64,000 bases of DNA from Heligmosomoides polygyrus polygyrus (Eukaryota; Nematoda; Chromadorea; Rhabditida; Heligmosomidae), in the NCBI GenBank assembly GCA_947396885.1, contig OX377205.1, positions 66,002,969 through 66,066,968 of the forward strand, given 5' to 3'. A program made the position numbers and the translations under genes. This document shows, one piece after another, positions 45,901 to 60,900 of the stretch (its first letter is position 1; each line of letters starts with the position of its first letter). The notes below the pieces were generated by a model, which worked only from the letters and a program-made list of their open reading frames with translations, did no database searches and was not told the DNA's origin.

Positions 45901-48900
45901 TAGAACGGAGCAGGAGTTCGTCATGCGTTCTGAACAACGAGGTTTATATGAATGTATACATAGAAGAAATAGAAACAAGACGAAAGTAACACCGAGGAAT
46001 TCATCGAAAACTGGTCAACGAGCTCACTGCGTAACGCAGCCGTGCCTGGCTACGTTCCTAATTGCCCCGTTTGCGTTGTAAGGTTCATACCTAAGGGCAC
46101 AGCCTACGAAGTTCCTCAGGGCGTGTGGAGAAAGGGACGAGAATGGCGAGTGCCGCTGGCAGTCGTTGCTAGGTCGCCCCACAATTAGGCAAGGCGCGAG
46201 CAAAGGGCGATGATCTACGGATCGTTGAGTGGTGCCGAACTATGCGGATCGGACTTGTGGGGTGGATTGCAGAACGTGGGTTGTACACGATGCCTTCATA
46301 TGGCAAAGATATGAGGTTGTGGAGCGCAGCCGTGGGAGCCCCTCAGCGCTACCACACCTTTGCGTAACCCTGGGATTCGATCGTTATCCCCTGGGTTGAT
46401 GAATTGGCCCAGGGCTTGCCTTGTAGGGGTAAAACCGCTTCTCCGTAAGGCTGACTCATTACGTCTGGTGCTGTGCTGATGTGACGTCATCCCAGCGGGA
46501 GCGAGTACCGTGGAGATCTCATGTAGAGACTGACAGAGACTCATCTTCCATTTCTCTGTTCTGTTGAAACAACATTTTGTTGTCGAAAGAAACATTTTTA
46601 AAATTAAAAATTGAAAACGCGAGTAGAGGTAGCAGCGTTTTTCACTTTTTGCTCGGCGTATTCCATTCAGAAATCTTTTCGACGCGAATTTTGGGCTAGC
46701 AGACTATTTACGCTATTCAGAGAACATTATCTTGGGAAAATGCATGTAGTAATTCATAACATTCATATCGATCTGGCTTGTGGAATAAAACACGTTCGTT
46801 TAAATCTAGCGAGTCGGATATCCTGTGGTGTGAGTAGTATTGAAGTCGCGCCAAACATAGCTCCAGCACACCATGAAAGCGGACAACTTTACCACAATTC
46901 TCGCTCACAGTGTATGCGCGCTTTTTCCGTTCCTATTTTTTCCTCCGTTCCTTCACAGTCTTGTCCAGTTTATGCTGCTTCTTTTTTTCAATTGGGTTGG
47001 GATTTTGGCCATCCATATGTTATTACTGATCGTTGTTTTTTTCAAACCAATTTTCATGGTGTGTACGTCTCATTAGAAAAGTTATTGATAGCACGCTTTA
47101 GTGCGTACGGTAAATAAATAAAAAATATTACACAGTTAACTAATTGGTGGTGAAAACGTGAGTTAGATGAAAAAAGACAGTATCAAGTTGGATCCTTTTT
47201 AAACTATTTATCGCGACTGTTTATTCAGCTCAAGTGGTAGCTTACTACATACGACTGCTCGTGAAATGGCAGTTAGAGCATCGTACAGGTATCGAACGTT
47301 ATGTCGCGCTGTGCTCGATTTCGGACCATCTGCTATTCGGGTGCTGCACCATTTTACCACTCACCTCCGCTGTTTGGGTGCACAGGTACAACCACGATAC
47401 CCTCGTTTAGGTTACTTGACAGCACTGGTATTGGTATTTATTGCTGTTTGCATGGAAATTTGAAAACCGGATAAGCGTGCGGTCCTGGTGGAATTCAGCT
47501 CATTCTATTTAATCCTAAAATCACAGTTACGAGGTTGTAAGCCCTCATATTACAAGAAGAATACCGTAGATATACGCATGCGATCAAACAGCCTTGTTGA
47601 TGTAACAGCGTAGCATTCTGCCCGGATATTAGGGGTGCTGGTTCAACTCGAGCGTTCGCTTCAATCGCAACCAAGCCTCCTTGTGAGAGCTTCTGACCTC
47701 AGCCACACTCGCTTGAATAGAACACATTCACGGACGAATCCTAAGGACGTCTGATTTTAAAAATGTTGGATGTCTTAGAGTCACGGTATTGAGCCGCAAT
47801 AGATCAATCATTTGTACTTCAGCAGCAACTAATACCATATTTGACTCTGTATGAGAACCAAAGGCAATCGAGGGATGGTGCGTATGAAGATGAATTTGAA
47901 TTTGCGGTTACGGAGTAATCAGTCTTCACTCAATTCCAAAATGATTTTGAGAATCGTTTCTATCAAGACCATCAGCTTAACTGGTTCCATGCTGTGCTGA
48001 TATCAGCGGCCGGCTCATCCCGATATACGGGTGTGCTGATGGGTCCAACAAAGGTGTGGATGTTGCGTTCAATCGAATGGCGCCGGTGGTGTAGGGGCGT
48101 AGAGCATTCCCGCCCGGTCAGAAGGAGGTGCGGTTCGAATCCCGCCTGGCGCTAAAAGTTTTGATCGCAGCACATCGTTATGACAGATTTTGTGAGTGTT
48201 TGGTCCAGGAAGCGTCCTTCTTGACTCGGTTCCTACAGCTAGTTGTGGCCTGAAGCATCAGTTTTGAAATTAATTTCCATGTCTAGCTAAATGCAGTAAG
48301 AATCGCTACTCCATGCCAAGCTTATGAGGATGCTAATTACGTATTCTTTTGTCATTTTAGACACGATTCTGTCTTTCAAGGAACATTCTGAACTTGTAGG
48401 GAAGAAAGCTGGTCATGTTGTACGCAGCCTTATTAAATCTCTGAGAAGAAATTCAACAGCGCATTCAGTGCTCGCATACAAGACGTGTTCTAGGCACGCG
48501 ATATAGCTCCAGCTGAAGCTGTAGGACCAAGTTGGGAGGGAGGTATACCCTGGTAGGCTTCGATGTTTGCGATATACAAATCGTGATAGGATAGACTATT
48601 TCGCTTTTATAGCGGATATTTATCCCCTCTGGAAATTGGTGCACGGATACGATTACACTGCATTATGATTTATAGAAAGCTAAATGAGTCTTAGGTGTTC
48701 CAATCCAGGATTTTTATGCGGTTCCTTTAACACGGAAGGTGATCATTGGAAAATTCTGATCTCAATGAAAGTCTTGTTGACAGACATTCTCTGAATGTTT
48801 CTTAAAAGTCAATAATTTTCACAGCCATATTTATTTCTTTGTAACTATAGCTTTACGCTTTTCTTTGCATTCGTGGTTAACCACGTACAGAATAAATTCA

Positions 48901-51900
48901 TAAATAAATCTGAAGCCCTAAATTCTTTACCTCCTTGCACTTCGGCGAGAATGACTTTGGGAACGATAAACCTGAACAGTCCATCGATTGGCTTTCATAA
49001 TCGTAGTGCAGGACAGATGCTTAGATGGCCTCCACAAATGCTGGTAAAAGTACAGTGCTCGGCGTTCAGTTAATGAATGGGAAATAGAGGTTTTATGACC
49101 TTTAAATATACACCATTTTCACGTCAAATTGGACGCTCTTCTAAATCAGTTTTATGCTTCTGAAATCGAGGTGGACATGTTCCGGATCAAAATATGTATT
49201 TTCCAGGTCAATCTATACATTCTCCAAGATGGTTAAAATAATTTTTTTTCAAGGACAATTCGATATAACTCTGTGAAATGTCTTAGTTCAGCTTCTTAAT
49301 GTCGTTTTTGCTCGAAAAGAAATTTCGCTACAAGATTGCAAGAGGTAATCTCCATTATTATCAACGACATGTCGCCAAGCGTCCTTGAAAAGAAGTGATC
49401 CTTTCTAGAAGAACTCCGGTGGCTGCGACTTGAAGAAGTTGAACACCCAAATTTCGGCTTCGTCATGGTTCTTGAATTTTTTCTCCGCCAAGGCGAGCTG
49501 CATCGACCGGAAAAGATGGCATTCTCACGGTGCATGGTCTGGGCTATAAGGCGGGCGAGGCAGAAGTTCCCATCGCAACTCCTCAATTTTACGCAGCGTG
49601 ATATTTGCGGCGTGCTGTCCAAACTGTTTGGCCTGGATCCAGCACTTCAAAATGCACCAGACCTCTACTGTTCCACCAAGCATGGAGCATAACATTTTCC
49701 GTGAATGTCAGGCTTCGTCGTTGTCTTCGGGGCCTCAACGGGGCTCAACCATTGAGAATTCCAGCGATGGCGACTCGTGCTGCCTTGTTTGTGTTGCTGA
49801 ACTGATGTGGCGCCCATTTTCCGCACCGATTTGACTTTCCGATAGCCTGTAAACGATCGTCAATGGTAGAGTGGTGACAGCCGTACCTCGGTACGAGCTC
49901 ACGTATAGTTTCTGTTGAATCTGACTCGACAGCTTCTTTTAGGTCCTGGTTATCCAGAACCTCGAGACGCCGTTGATGGTCTTCGTCTTCAAGGCTCTCA
50001 TCACCGTCTCGGAAGCGTTGAAACCATCGCTGGCATTGACGTCATGATGGAACTTCGTTACAAAGTACCTTGCTTGAAGTCGTACAACAAGCAAACTTGC
50101 ATTCGGTACTTGCTCGATCATCATTAATCTAAAAAAATTCTTTAAAAAAGATCAACGAATAGGAACGAAACTTTGGTGAAAGATGCCTTCTGAAACGCCT
50201 GCTAAACCGTAAAGTTACATGGTCCAAGAAATAACAATAGCAGAGAATTGACAAGTCGAAAGCAGGCGACATTTGTCATCCGACAACCTATTACAGTTGT
50301 TGTTATATCATTTGCAGGTGTGAAACTACATACAAGCTGAAAATTTGCTATCATTCGAATAGAAATCGCGATTTCTTGGACGAAGACGTGGCGCAATATC
50401 TTCTCTTGGCGCCAAAAAACGGCCGCCTTCCTGCTCTTTAAAGCAAGCTATAAACCATTATTTTTCCTCAGAAGGTGAAAATTTTGTAAAATTTCAAACA
50501 ATGTGTTGATTCATTTTGTTCTGAATTAAAACTTCAAAGAAAATTATACTAATATTTTCATCGAACAAAAAATTATTCTAACCTTTATGAAGAGTTTCCA
50601 ATTTAGTGAGGAAGGAGCTCGTTTTCATTTGGGAGGTGGTCAGTTTGATCTCAAAGGTTAGACTCGTTCATAAGAGTGTCCGATTTGACGTGAAAAGTGT
50701 CCAATTTGATTTGAAAAGTGCCTAATTTGACATGAAAATGAAAATGGATTCTGATAGTTTTTATTTTGAGAGCAATGCTCCGAAAACGAGCATTGCTCTC
50801 AAAATAAAAACTGTCGGAATCTACATATCTTTGCTGACTACATAGTAGATAAAGCCAATTTCATCGAGATGAAACGCTCCACTTCTGGTGATAAACTAGC
50901 GTTCGGTTGTTCCATTGATTCGCTTTTAAAAATGTACCCTTGCTAAAAGGTTTAGGAGGCGCATGTTGGGATGGTATTTGGCTTTGAAATCCAGCGCAGT
51001 GTGCCTGATGCACAGGACACAGGCCATGCCATATCTGATCAGGTTCTGAAAAGTTTCTAACATTCGGTTGAGCACAACTTTACCGAACGTTTTCCTGTCT
51101 TGTGACCAATCTTCGCGGGATTTCTATATGCTGGGAGCTCTTGTGGCTCAAGTGTGTTTTAGACTACGTTAATTGGGACTGCAGAAGGTTATAACGAAGA
51201 ATTTTGGCCAAACAATGGCTGCAATATTTTTTGTGCAAATTCGCCTTTGGAAGCTGTTCACAAGCCCTGATGTAGGTTGCGCTGTTTTCCGGAATGGTTC
51301 TTGTTGTCGCAGGGGATCTAATTCTTATCATAGGTAACAGTGCATTAGATAAATAGCTTCCACGAGACTAGGCGATATGAAGAAAATTCCTCTCACTACT
51401 GACTGCCCTTTTCTTCCCCAACCAAGCCAGGAGGTTTCCAGCTATTAGGCTTTTATTCCTCTCCGTGATCAATGAGCTGCAGAAGGTGTATGCGCTGAAA
51501 ATTTTTGAGCACGTTAGGCATTCAGAATGTTCCACAATTTCTAGAGTGGACCAGCGTCAAAAGTTCTGTGAAAGGAAGTCATCAGTTACATAGCAGCGGG
51601 CCGATTATCCTTTCATCCACAATCGTAGTGCTCTAACCGAAATTACAACCGTGCAATGAAAATGCAACGTACATGCGTAATATAAATTAAGGTAGATTTG
51701 CTGATGACAGCCATTCTGTAGATTTCTTTATTTCCTCCATTATCACGACATTTTGGAGGCTATTTCTTTCGAGAAATGTAGCTCTTTAATGAAAAAAAAA
51801 AAACGCTGAAAGTCAACTTTTTTAGGTGACCTAAAACGAGTGAAGTTTCTGGTTAGACAAGCAGTTTCTCATCGGACCCATCTGGTCCATTTTCCTCAGT

Positions 51901-54900
51901 CCTCACAGCATTTTTTTCCATTTTTTCTTCTTTTAACACTTCAGCGCTGCCTGACATCAGGGTGTTTATTTGTTTATTTTACCATTTTTCTTTTTCATTT
52001 TCCCTTCAGTGGTTTTTCCTTCGGAAACAGTCTGGTACAAATGACTCAGCACAGTAAGTGTAATAGTGCTGTAACCAAGAAAAATACCATTTGAAGGTTG
52101 TCCATCTCAAAACCCCACGGGGGCAGCCCCTACGAGTGAATATTTTACAAGTAATATTAGCCTGTAAATTTTTTAGAGCAAATGGAGTGCAACAAGCCCA
52201 TACACAACAATCCACGCAAGATGTCGCTAAAGAAGGCAAAACAACTGACGGTTAGACTGTAGAACACGGCCTGGACGAGTGCATAGCGCACTCTTAGCAT
52301 CTAACAACTCAGAAAATTTTCGCCTTCCTCCTCTTTGATGAAAGCAATGGGGATTTCTTGTAGCAGAAAGTATGCGATTTTGAGATCATTCTTGTATAAA
52401 TTTTTTAAGAAACATTCTGATTAATACTAGGTCGGACCGAAAGCTTTAGTGCTTCGAATATTTCCGAATATGTAGGTATTTTATAGCACGACTTGACATG
52501 AATATCTGGTACGAGTACGTAGAGAAAAGCATCTAGTTTTGAAAGCATATAAAATCTGTTAGATGAAGAACTGAAGACCACGATTTTCGTCTCCTAGAGC
52601 TATGGTTTAAATCTCGTAAACGTCGAGAAATAATGTAATCTTAAGTTTGATGCTGTGTTAGGAAAGAGTTGTCTAAAAGCTCAGTGTGAAAGTATGAACG
52701 AGAGCCACTTTGTACGAGCGATGCAGAACCTTAAAACGGGCGGTTTTTTCAGAATGGACGGTCATCCGGAGCATTTGCTGAAAACAAAGTCCGAATGACT
52801 CCGTAATTCAGTCGAAGGCCTGTGGCACCAAAAATATCCTGATAAGCAACCTACTTACATAAAAAGACAAAGGGGAACAAAGGGTTCACGGTTTATTCCA
52901 GGTTCACACTTGTCTGTAGTCTACGATTTGGCTCTCTGACGGATAAGGCTACCTTTTCTCTATAAAGCAGAAACACAACATGCTTTTTTGTTCAAAGAAG
53001 AAAGAAAAAACAGTTACGCTTTACAAAGGGCGGGCTGTGTGTAGTAACATATAGCGGTTAACAGATGAAATTTATGAAGAATTAGCTCCTGGGAACGATC
53101 GCGCAGCTTCTAGTCTACTTCAATTATTTATTGTTGGTACAGTTCACAGTGGAATTCAGTAAGTTGGAGCAGTAATGCAGCACATGGTGATAAAAATATG
53201 ATTTCAACGTATTAAAATCATCTGAAAATGTGTCCTGCTCTGCTAAATAAAGGGTACTCCACCCGAGCAGCAACTCAAATAACACGTCTTTAGAACCGTT
53301 CATACAAAAGCTATAGGATTTGGACTTGAAAATAGTATTTTATACTGATTAATGTGTCAGCATTTTGCTCTCACAAATTCATCTCCTTGGGTTTCCCAGA
53401 ACAGTTTCAGGAGAGCAATTATGATGTGTCGAAAAGGATGTCAAAATTGTTTTCCGGCAGTTCACGACATCTATGTGATCTGTTGTACACAACTAGGATT
53501 CACTTGCCATTGTGATTTATTGGTGTAGAAGCTAATACCAAAGTGCCAGTTGTTACCTTAACCTCTGCCAAAATGTTAATTCTGGGTGAAGTAGTTTAAA
53601 TTTGGAATTTTTTGCAATTTTTAAATTTGGAACTCTGTAAGGAACGTGAAGCTGAGGGGTTGCCCGCTGCATCGGTATGAAGATGCAGTTTTACATCTGT
53701 GCATGTCATTTAGCTCCAACAGAGGAGATATTGTGCGTTCAGGGTAGGCTGTAGGAAGGTCGACACATGGTGACATACGTCCATAAACCTTCAAAAATGT
53801 ACGTTTTATCACTTCTGTTAATTATTTTCTAAGGTGGAGTGTGGCTAGTATTTCGAGCGGCTTTTTTTGTGTCTGGTGTTTCAGCTTCACCCACAGTATA
53901 TTTCTTCTTTATAAAATCCAACAAAAGCATTTACTTGCTGGGTTTCATACGCCGTACTAGTTTGATGTACTTTATTCATGCTTTCAAAACTTACAAACAC
54001 AATTGAGCGAGGAACCAAAGAGTTAGGGAAGAGCGAGGAATCTGCCAGCGGTTCTTATATATGTACAATAAATATTCATACGTTATTCAAATTCTAATAC
54101 TTGTCGACAAATAGTAGATAGTAATGGGTTGCAAGGCTAGTTTCGTGTCGAGGTGCAGAACCACGTTACTCAGAGCGGACGACGGTCGAGAGTGGGTGTC
54201 GACGTAGAATGTGACCTCATCGATGAACGTTTCGTTGAGATCGACTCCATCCTGGAATACTTCTATGTAGGAGGTGAACAGCGGCTCGCATCACTAGCTA
54301 GCTGGTCGGCGCTTGCAACTAACCAGATCTACAGAAACTCATAATGGTCCTACACAGCCCATTTGGAATGAACCATCGGATATCGGTTAGGGTCGGAAGT
54401 TATGGTATTATCTCTTTAAATGCTCATATGAGTTAGGCGCTAAAACCATCCATGTGACTTCTGCCAACGCGGCACCTCAGCCGACCATAGGACTTCTCTC
54501 ATTGATGGAATTCTGCCTTGCCTGCGAAAACTTCTGAAAAGGACCCCTAAAATGGCGAAAAGGTGCCGTTGGTCTCTAATGGGACGAAGCTCGTAGTTTA
54601 GTCTCAAGGCACTTTTTAAGAAACCCTATAGAAGGATGGACGGGGTAAGCGAGATGACGTTTACGTCTTTCAGACCTCCTCACACGACTGCAATTTGTAT
54701 GATGCAAGAAACAAAGCGTATATGTGCTTGCACCCTCTCTCTTGCTTGTTTCATTTAAAAAATCTGAAAGCTTGTTCGAGCAAACCTCTGTTAGCAGTAC
54801 AGATCCAGCTCCTGACAGCGTTGGAGTATCTGTTGGATCGGCAGATGTCCGGCAGTCTTCGATTTCCCACAGCTTAAGAGTGCAACTAAACGCTGAAGCA

Positions 54901-57900
54901 ACTGAAGAAAAACATTGCTTGTTCCGAGATACCCACCGCGTTGTCGTCGCTGTCAAGAACTACGAATGTGGCACCGGATAGCGAGTCTGTGGGTGGTGGC
55001 GGCGGAGGGATCTTTGGAACTGACTGAAGAACTCCTTGTTAATCATTATGCCGATGTGAGTGTCTTCTAGGCAGTAACACCTACCAGATGTCTGCTTAGA
55101 ACTCGATGGAAGACTTGGGGTGCACTGGTGGTCGTCACCTTCGAGAGCGTGTCGGAGCTGCCGACCGGAGTAGAGGCACAGATTGGCTGAAGCGTTGATT
55201 TCTGCTTAGTACAATTAAAGGAAGGGGATAATTGCGTTACTTACAACAAATAGCGAAGTCTGAGCGCGATCGGTTCGCGACAGCGCCGTCTGCAGGTTGG
55301 CTGTTTCCAGCTGTCCAGCACTCTTTGACCTTAGCTGAAGACGGATGTGAAATTAAACATGGAATTTGAAGTGACGAAGGTGATGTAGGGCTGGAGAGAT
55401 GACAGTTCTAATCGAGTGTTTTACAAGGGATTTGAGACAGGCTTGTTCGGTGAGGTCTGCAGACGGCGGTACTGCATGTTACTTACCCTTATGTAGTTGG
55501 AGTTCACTTTAAAAAGCTTCTCGCATCCTACTTTAACGTCGGGCAATTTGAACGTCATTGCTTGCGTAAATCCGCCACTGAATCACTGAACATGAAAAGG
55601 CTGGATTGCCCTCGGAATGGATTAATCTAAAATCGATTCGTGGTGCAGGTGCAGGTGAGATCGATCGATCGCCACCTATCGGTTGCGACGCCTGCCCCCT
55701 TCAGCATCTGCTACTAGGGTTCAAAAGTAAGTATAGCGGTTTAGGTTTGAAGATGCAAACTGACGTTGCTCCTTTTCTACAAACTACTCCTTTCACTTTT
55801 GCGGATAACAGCCCCTTGACTTTTCCTTGTGTTGATAGCGATCCGTATCAATTAATGCTCGACAACAACAAGGCTGCTCTTCTATCTCGTCGGTGGGCAG
55901 GTAATAAGGCGTGTGTGTTCGACGGGGACAAAGCACGCTCTTGTTCGCCGGCGGGTCAGAGTGGGTCTTGATTGTTCATTTAGAAGGCTCCTCAAGCTTA
56001 CGTGCGGATAGAGTGCATGTCGGATCTGTAAGGACTTTGCACCCCTTAGCTTTTTTGCAGGCCATGAACTTAAAAATTTCATCGGTTCTGCTCAGCTAGT
56101 TCCTCTTCCTAAGTAAAAGACTTATGAGTCCGTTAACCTTTGTTCATTCCTAGATATACGGCTCGTTTATTTCAAGTTCCATCCAGAGAATTACTTGGTG
56201 TATTTACAAACAATGAAAGTTTTCCAAGAAAAGTGTCTAGAAACAGTTCTTGAAGGCGAATTAAAAAAAAAAACTTTTTCGAAGTTTCGTATCGGACTAC
56301 CAGTTTTGAGACGTATTTTGCTGTAATGGGTTTTATTGATCGAAAAGGCATACCCTGGTTTGAGCCGTGTTCTTGAGTATAGACTGAAGGTTGCTATTGG
56401 CATCGTGTCGCCTCAGTGCTGTTTGTTTCATCGTCATGAGGCCATCGTTAACGTAGAGCTCCGTATCCTTTCTAGGCTGAAATTGAAGGAAGTGTTGTCG
56501 CATGGAATAACCAACTAGTGGTTAAGACTTACAGTGTTTTCAGTGATCTCCCAGTACTCCCTACCAGTTTCCGGGTTCATGTAGTAGAGGTTGTACCTGA
56601 ACATCACAGATTTTGAATGAAGATGGGGCGACGAAAACGGAGCAATTTCGATCCCCTATTCAGTCTTAACAAGACTAGGCTGCTTGCATCGTCGCGGTCG
56701 TTTGTGAGCCATTACCAACTGCATTAGCTGGGCAGAGGAAAGCGGCTCGTGGTAGAGGAAGGTGGAGTTTCGTGCAAAACAAAATGCCCTGCTCCGTGCC
56801 CACTACACATTCGATCCGAATGAATCATTTTCGGATAACCGATTCGGATATCGCTATCAGAATCATCATAAAATCCGAGGTCCGCGAAATTGCTGTAATC
56901 CGGATCATCCAAAAATCCCGGACCCGCGAAATTAACCTTATCCGATTCATCCAATTGTTCGAAGATTTTCGATCAAATTCATCGTATCGAATGAATCTTT
57001 TTCGGATATCGATCTGAATCATCCAAAAATATGCAAAATCACCCTTATTTCAGTCATACAGAAATCCTGGGTTTGTAAAATCGCCGTTATCCGAATCATC
57101 GGAGGATTTTCGGTCGGATCCAATGTATAGTGGCTACCTAATTGACTCCACCGTTCCTACTATAGAGTGGGTTATTTTTTCAGGGAAACATCCTTTTCTC
57201 CTTATTTGGATATTTATCTCTACTTGGGGTGAAAATACCATTCTTTTCTTGCAGCGAAAAAATTCTTTCTTGCAGCGCCATAAAACTTATGCGAGTTCTT
57301 GATATCAAACTTGGAAAACGTTACTGAGGGAAGGATAAAGGGAAGAAATATAATGGATAAAACCCTAACGTGTGGTAGTCGTGAAATGCTAGAAAAGGCT
57401 TTCAGTGAAAATTATGTCAAACGAGGGCAAAGTGAGATTGTGTCTGGCTAGACAACGCCACTCCTTACTGTGGTGATGTACTCTTCGGAAACCTGGCCCT
57501 GCATTAACGGAATGAGCACGCGCAATGGGGAGTCAAGATGAAGCTCGCAATGACACGGTTCGAGTGAGTGAGAAAAGATGGCGGAAGTTGTGAGCTTTTC
57601 CACACATGAATCGCAGACACTGCCGCTTGGGCCGAGTCGTTAACAAATGGATGTGGCTGCCAAACCTGCGTTCCGTTTTTCTGTTTCCAATACAAGGACG
57701 GTATGTCACAGGAAGGGAACGCCTGGCAAAGTGTTCGCCGGACTTGTGAAAGACTACTGCAGGTTTGGTACCGCTCTTCACCTGTTAGGCTACCCTAGCC
57801 CAGAGACGGATACATTGATAGATCAACTCAAGCTGTCAGTGACCCGTTATTCGGCAACTGATGGCGGAGTAAAGTTGAATTATTTACTTCCTCGGTATTC

Positions 57901-60900
57901 CTGCATACAAATACTTGCCCCTCTTCTTTTTTGTCTTGCCTTATCGTAGTTCAGAATTTTATTTCGATAAGCTCCCGCTACAAGAAAGTTTCGCACATAC
58001 CTTGACTCTTTCATCCTGAATGTCTCCATCTTTGGCGTCGGCGGATGCGGTCGGTTGAAGGACAGATACGTTGGAAGCTTAAGTTTAGAGAATAAAGTTT
58101 GAAAAACTATCATAAATTTTTATTATACTAAAAAGTTCTATTTCTTAAGTCGCGAGAGCTTTAGAAACGAAAGGTTTTCCAGCAAAGTTTAGGTAGGGTC
58201 GAAAAGGGCCTTGAATAGTACGAAAATCGAAATATAAAAAAACAAATGCTCAAACGAAATTTAGAAGAAAAAGCAAAAAATTAAATGTTAATGCATCAGT
58301 AAAGGTAGTAATGGAGTAAATGAGAAAGAGTAAGGATTACGAGGTGAAAGGACCACTATTTGTGGAAATGTTACCAGTCTCGCAAATGTTCAAGTGTATT
58401 CAACATCCCATAATAGACTTACTTTAGAGGTTATGCCAGTTGATTTGTTCCCATTGTTTGCCTGCTTTTTCTGCACCTTGTAAACCTGCAACACTGATGG
58501 GTTATGCTCTTCTTTCCATCGAAACGGAATGGTACAAGGTGTCTTACCTTTCGATTTCTGCGTATTTTGCGCCACAGCAACCGCAAGATGCTTATAACAG
58601 CCATCAGTGTGTTTCTGAAGTCAATATTTTCACGAATGGGACGAGTTTCCACAGAGAGTTCTACGGGTGTTGACGAAAACGTGCAAGAGCTAGAGTGACA
58701 GTGATAGGTGAAGTCGAAGGTCAGTGAGGTCTCGTTAACGATCTCGACCGCCCCAAGGTGCTACGGGGCGTATGACCGTAGGGCGGACGATGACCCCGTT
58801 GCGGGCATGCGGACAAGGCGTCTGACCTTATTAAGGACAGGCAAGCAGTCTGTGACCTTTTCTAGAACACGCGTAGGAAACGTTTTCGGGCTATTGCCTG
58901 CTCAGGTCTCGTCGGACAGAGGTATCCTAACAGGAGAATAAAAGAGAAAGCGAAGGAAAACTCACTTGGTTTCTAGATTGGCCGAGAAAAGGAGACGCCT
59001 TAGAGGTTGTCGGTCAAATATTAGGCTCGTCCATAAACGTGTGATCGGGGCAGTCGCATTCATTAAAACAGCCGCCGCAAACCGGTTTTTCGGTCCTTAT
59101 AAAAAGCCTGAAAATCTAAACATCTTTGCTACAAATTTTCATTCGGTTTTGGGATACGCCGTGAACGTTGTGCTTCTGCGCGAGCGTACAGCGTTCGTGC
59201 CAAACGTGAAACATCTGCACGTCCTTCACATTCTACTAAAAAAACGAAGTGACCAGGAACAAAATTATTGATCAGAGCCCGTCTAAGAAGAGCTATAAAA
59301 ATCGAGATAGCTGACACGGATATCTGGGAAAGATAGATCCCCTTCCCTATTTCTTTCTCTTCTTCATCATCCTTTTTAGCAGCGTATATAGTATTACGTT
59401 CGGTCCTTCTTTGCTTAGACTTAAAAAAGGATAAAAGGCATGTATCAGCTGATATTCATCGCATTTAGAGAAATGCATTGTTCAAACAGTTATAAATTTC
59501 CTACGTTTCCGGTAGGTTAAGCTCGTTCTTTTAAAGGGCGGGAAAGCGGGAATTTTCTGATGGAACTCCTCTGGCCCTGTTCCACCCTGTCATCTAGCAT
59601 ATCGCTGTGTCTTCTTGATTGCTCAAATGAAAGCCGTTTATACGGAGTCTGTAACAGAGCAACGTAGGATTTTTGGGTTAGGTTTTCCCGAATTTCCAAA
59701 TTTTTTGAACAGTCGTTTTCTTTCCTAAAACCAGTTATAAAACTTTGAGCCAAATCGGTTGTTTCAAGGACTACCAGGAAATTGAAATCATCATTTTGAG
59801 GAGGAATTTTTTATTCACTTATTTTTAGGAACTTTTTTTTGGAGGAGTTTTATTCATCCTCTTCTTTTAGCACAAGGTGTGGGCAGTGGAAAATCCAGTT
59901 TCCTAGACAAAAAAGCAATATGAGATCAGCATTCCTCTCTTGTAGAGCTGGCATGGAATTTCTGAAGTTGTCAAAAAAGCACACAATACCAACAAAATAA
60001 AACTTATTGTATGAGTACAGAAAACTTGTCGATCGGTATCTTCAGGACGGGTGTTAGAAGTTTGTCACCTTCTGTTCATCACCATTTCTACTCTTCACCA
60101 TGTTGTTTTTCCACTCTTATTCCTGCCCTTATAGGTTCTCTTATTAGTTTTTTATTTGTTGCATGGATTTCAATGCACAAAAAAAACTTAAAAATAATAA
60201 ATAATTGTTATTTTCCGGCTGAAAAACAATTTTAGCTGTCTCGATTGTGCGCGCCGCAAGATAAAACGTCGTGATCGTCCAGCCATCTATCCACCACCAG
60301 TCGTTTCGATGTCATGACAGTGTGTTCGCTTCCTGGGTGGGGACTGATAGTAAATATGGGTGTGATTTGTCATTCATGGCACAATCTATAATTTTTCGTT
60401 GTCATAAAGAATTGAAAGTCTCTTCATCCAAGACTAATTTTTTCTTGGGCGGAAAAGACGTGTCTGACCAATTTTTAGGTCCACCCAAACACCAGATTTT
60501 ACGGATAAGACTTCTTTAAGGAATTATAAGTTACCCAGATTGCATCCAAACTCAGTGGTTCTACAAGGCTAAGCGAGGAATCTTCGTTTTCCTACATCCA
60601 AGTTACATTCTTCCATTGGAAAATTCAATGGCAAGCGTATTACATTTGTGCATCATCCACGGGGGCTTTTTTCAACAAATTTTGTTCGGTAGAAGAAATA
60701 ACAATATTTAGCAAAACATGTTTCAAAGGGGGAGCGATGGCGCAGCCGGAGGAGAGATGACCAGTGCACTCGACTCATGATTCTTGGTTTGGGCCATCTA
60801 AGCCAGCCAAGCTTTCTATCCTTCCGGTGTCAGCGAATTGGTACCGGAGATATCTGGAAAGGATAAAGCACTGACGTGTTCATTGGCTGGCCACCGTAAT

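Noticed and set aside
46611..47117. 168-codon plus-strand ORF
   Set aside because: AT-rich, no recognisable domain, no splice framing, in an intron full of repeats; taken as chance.
43034..55577. Assignment of the nested gene to vezatin
   Set aside because: A few segments (LLQRLVALLS, IIRELK) recalled vezatin, but the order and the remaining exons do not fit well enough to name it.
56772..57017. Ile/Arg-rich ORF on the plus strand
   Set aside because: It is a translation of a degenerate tandem repeat and is mirrored by a similar ORF on the other strand.
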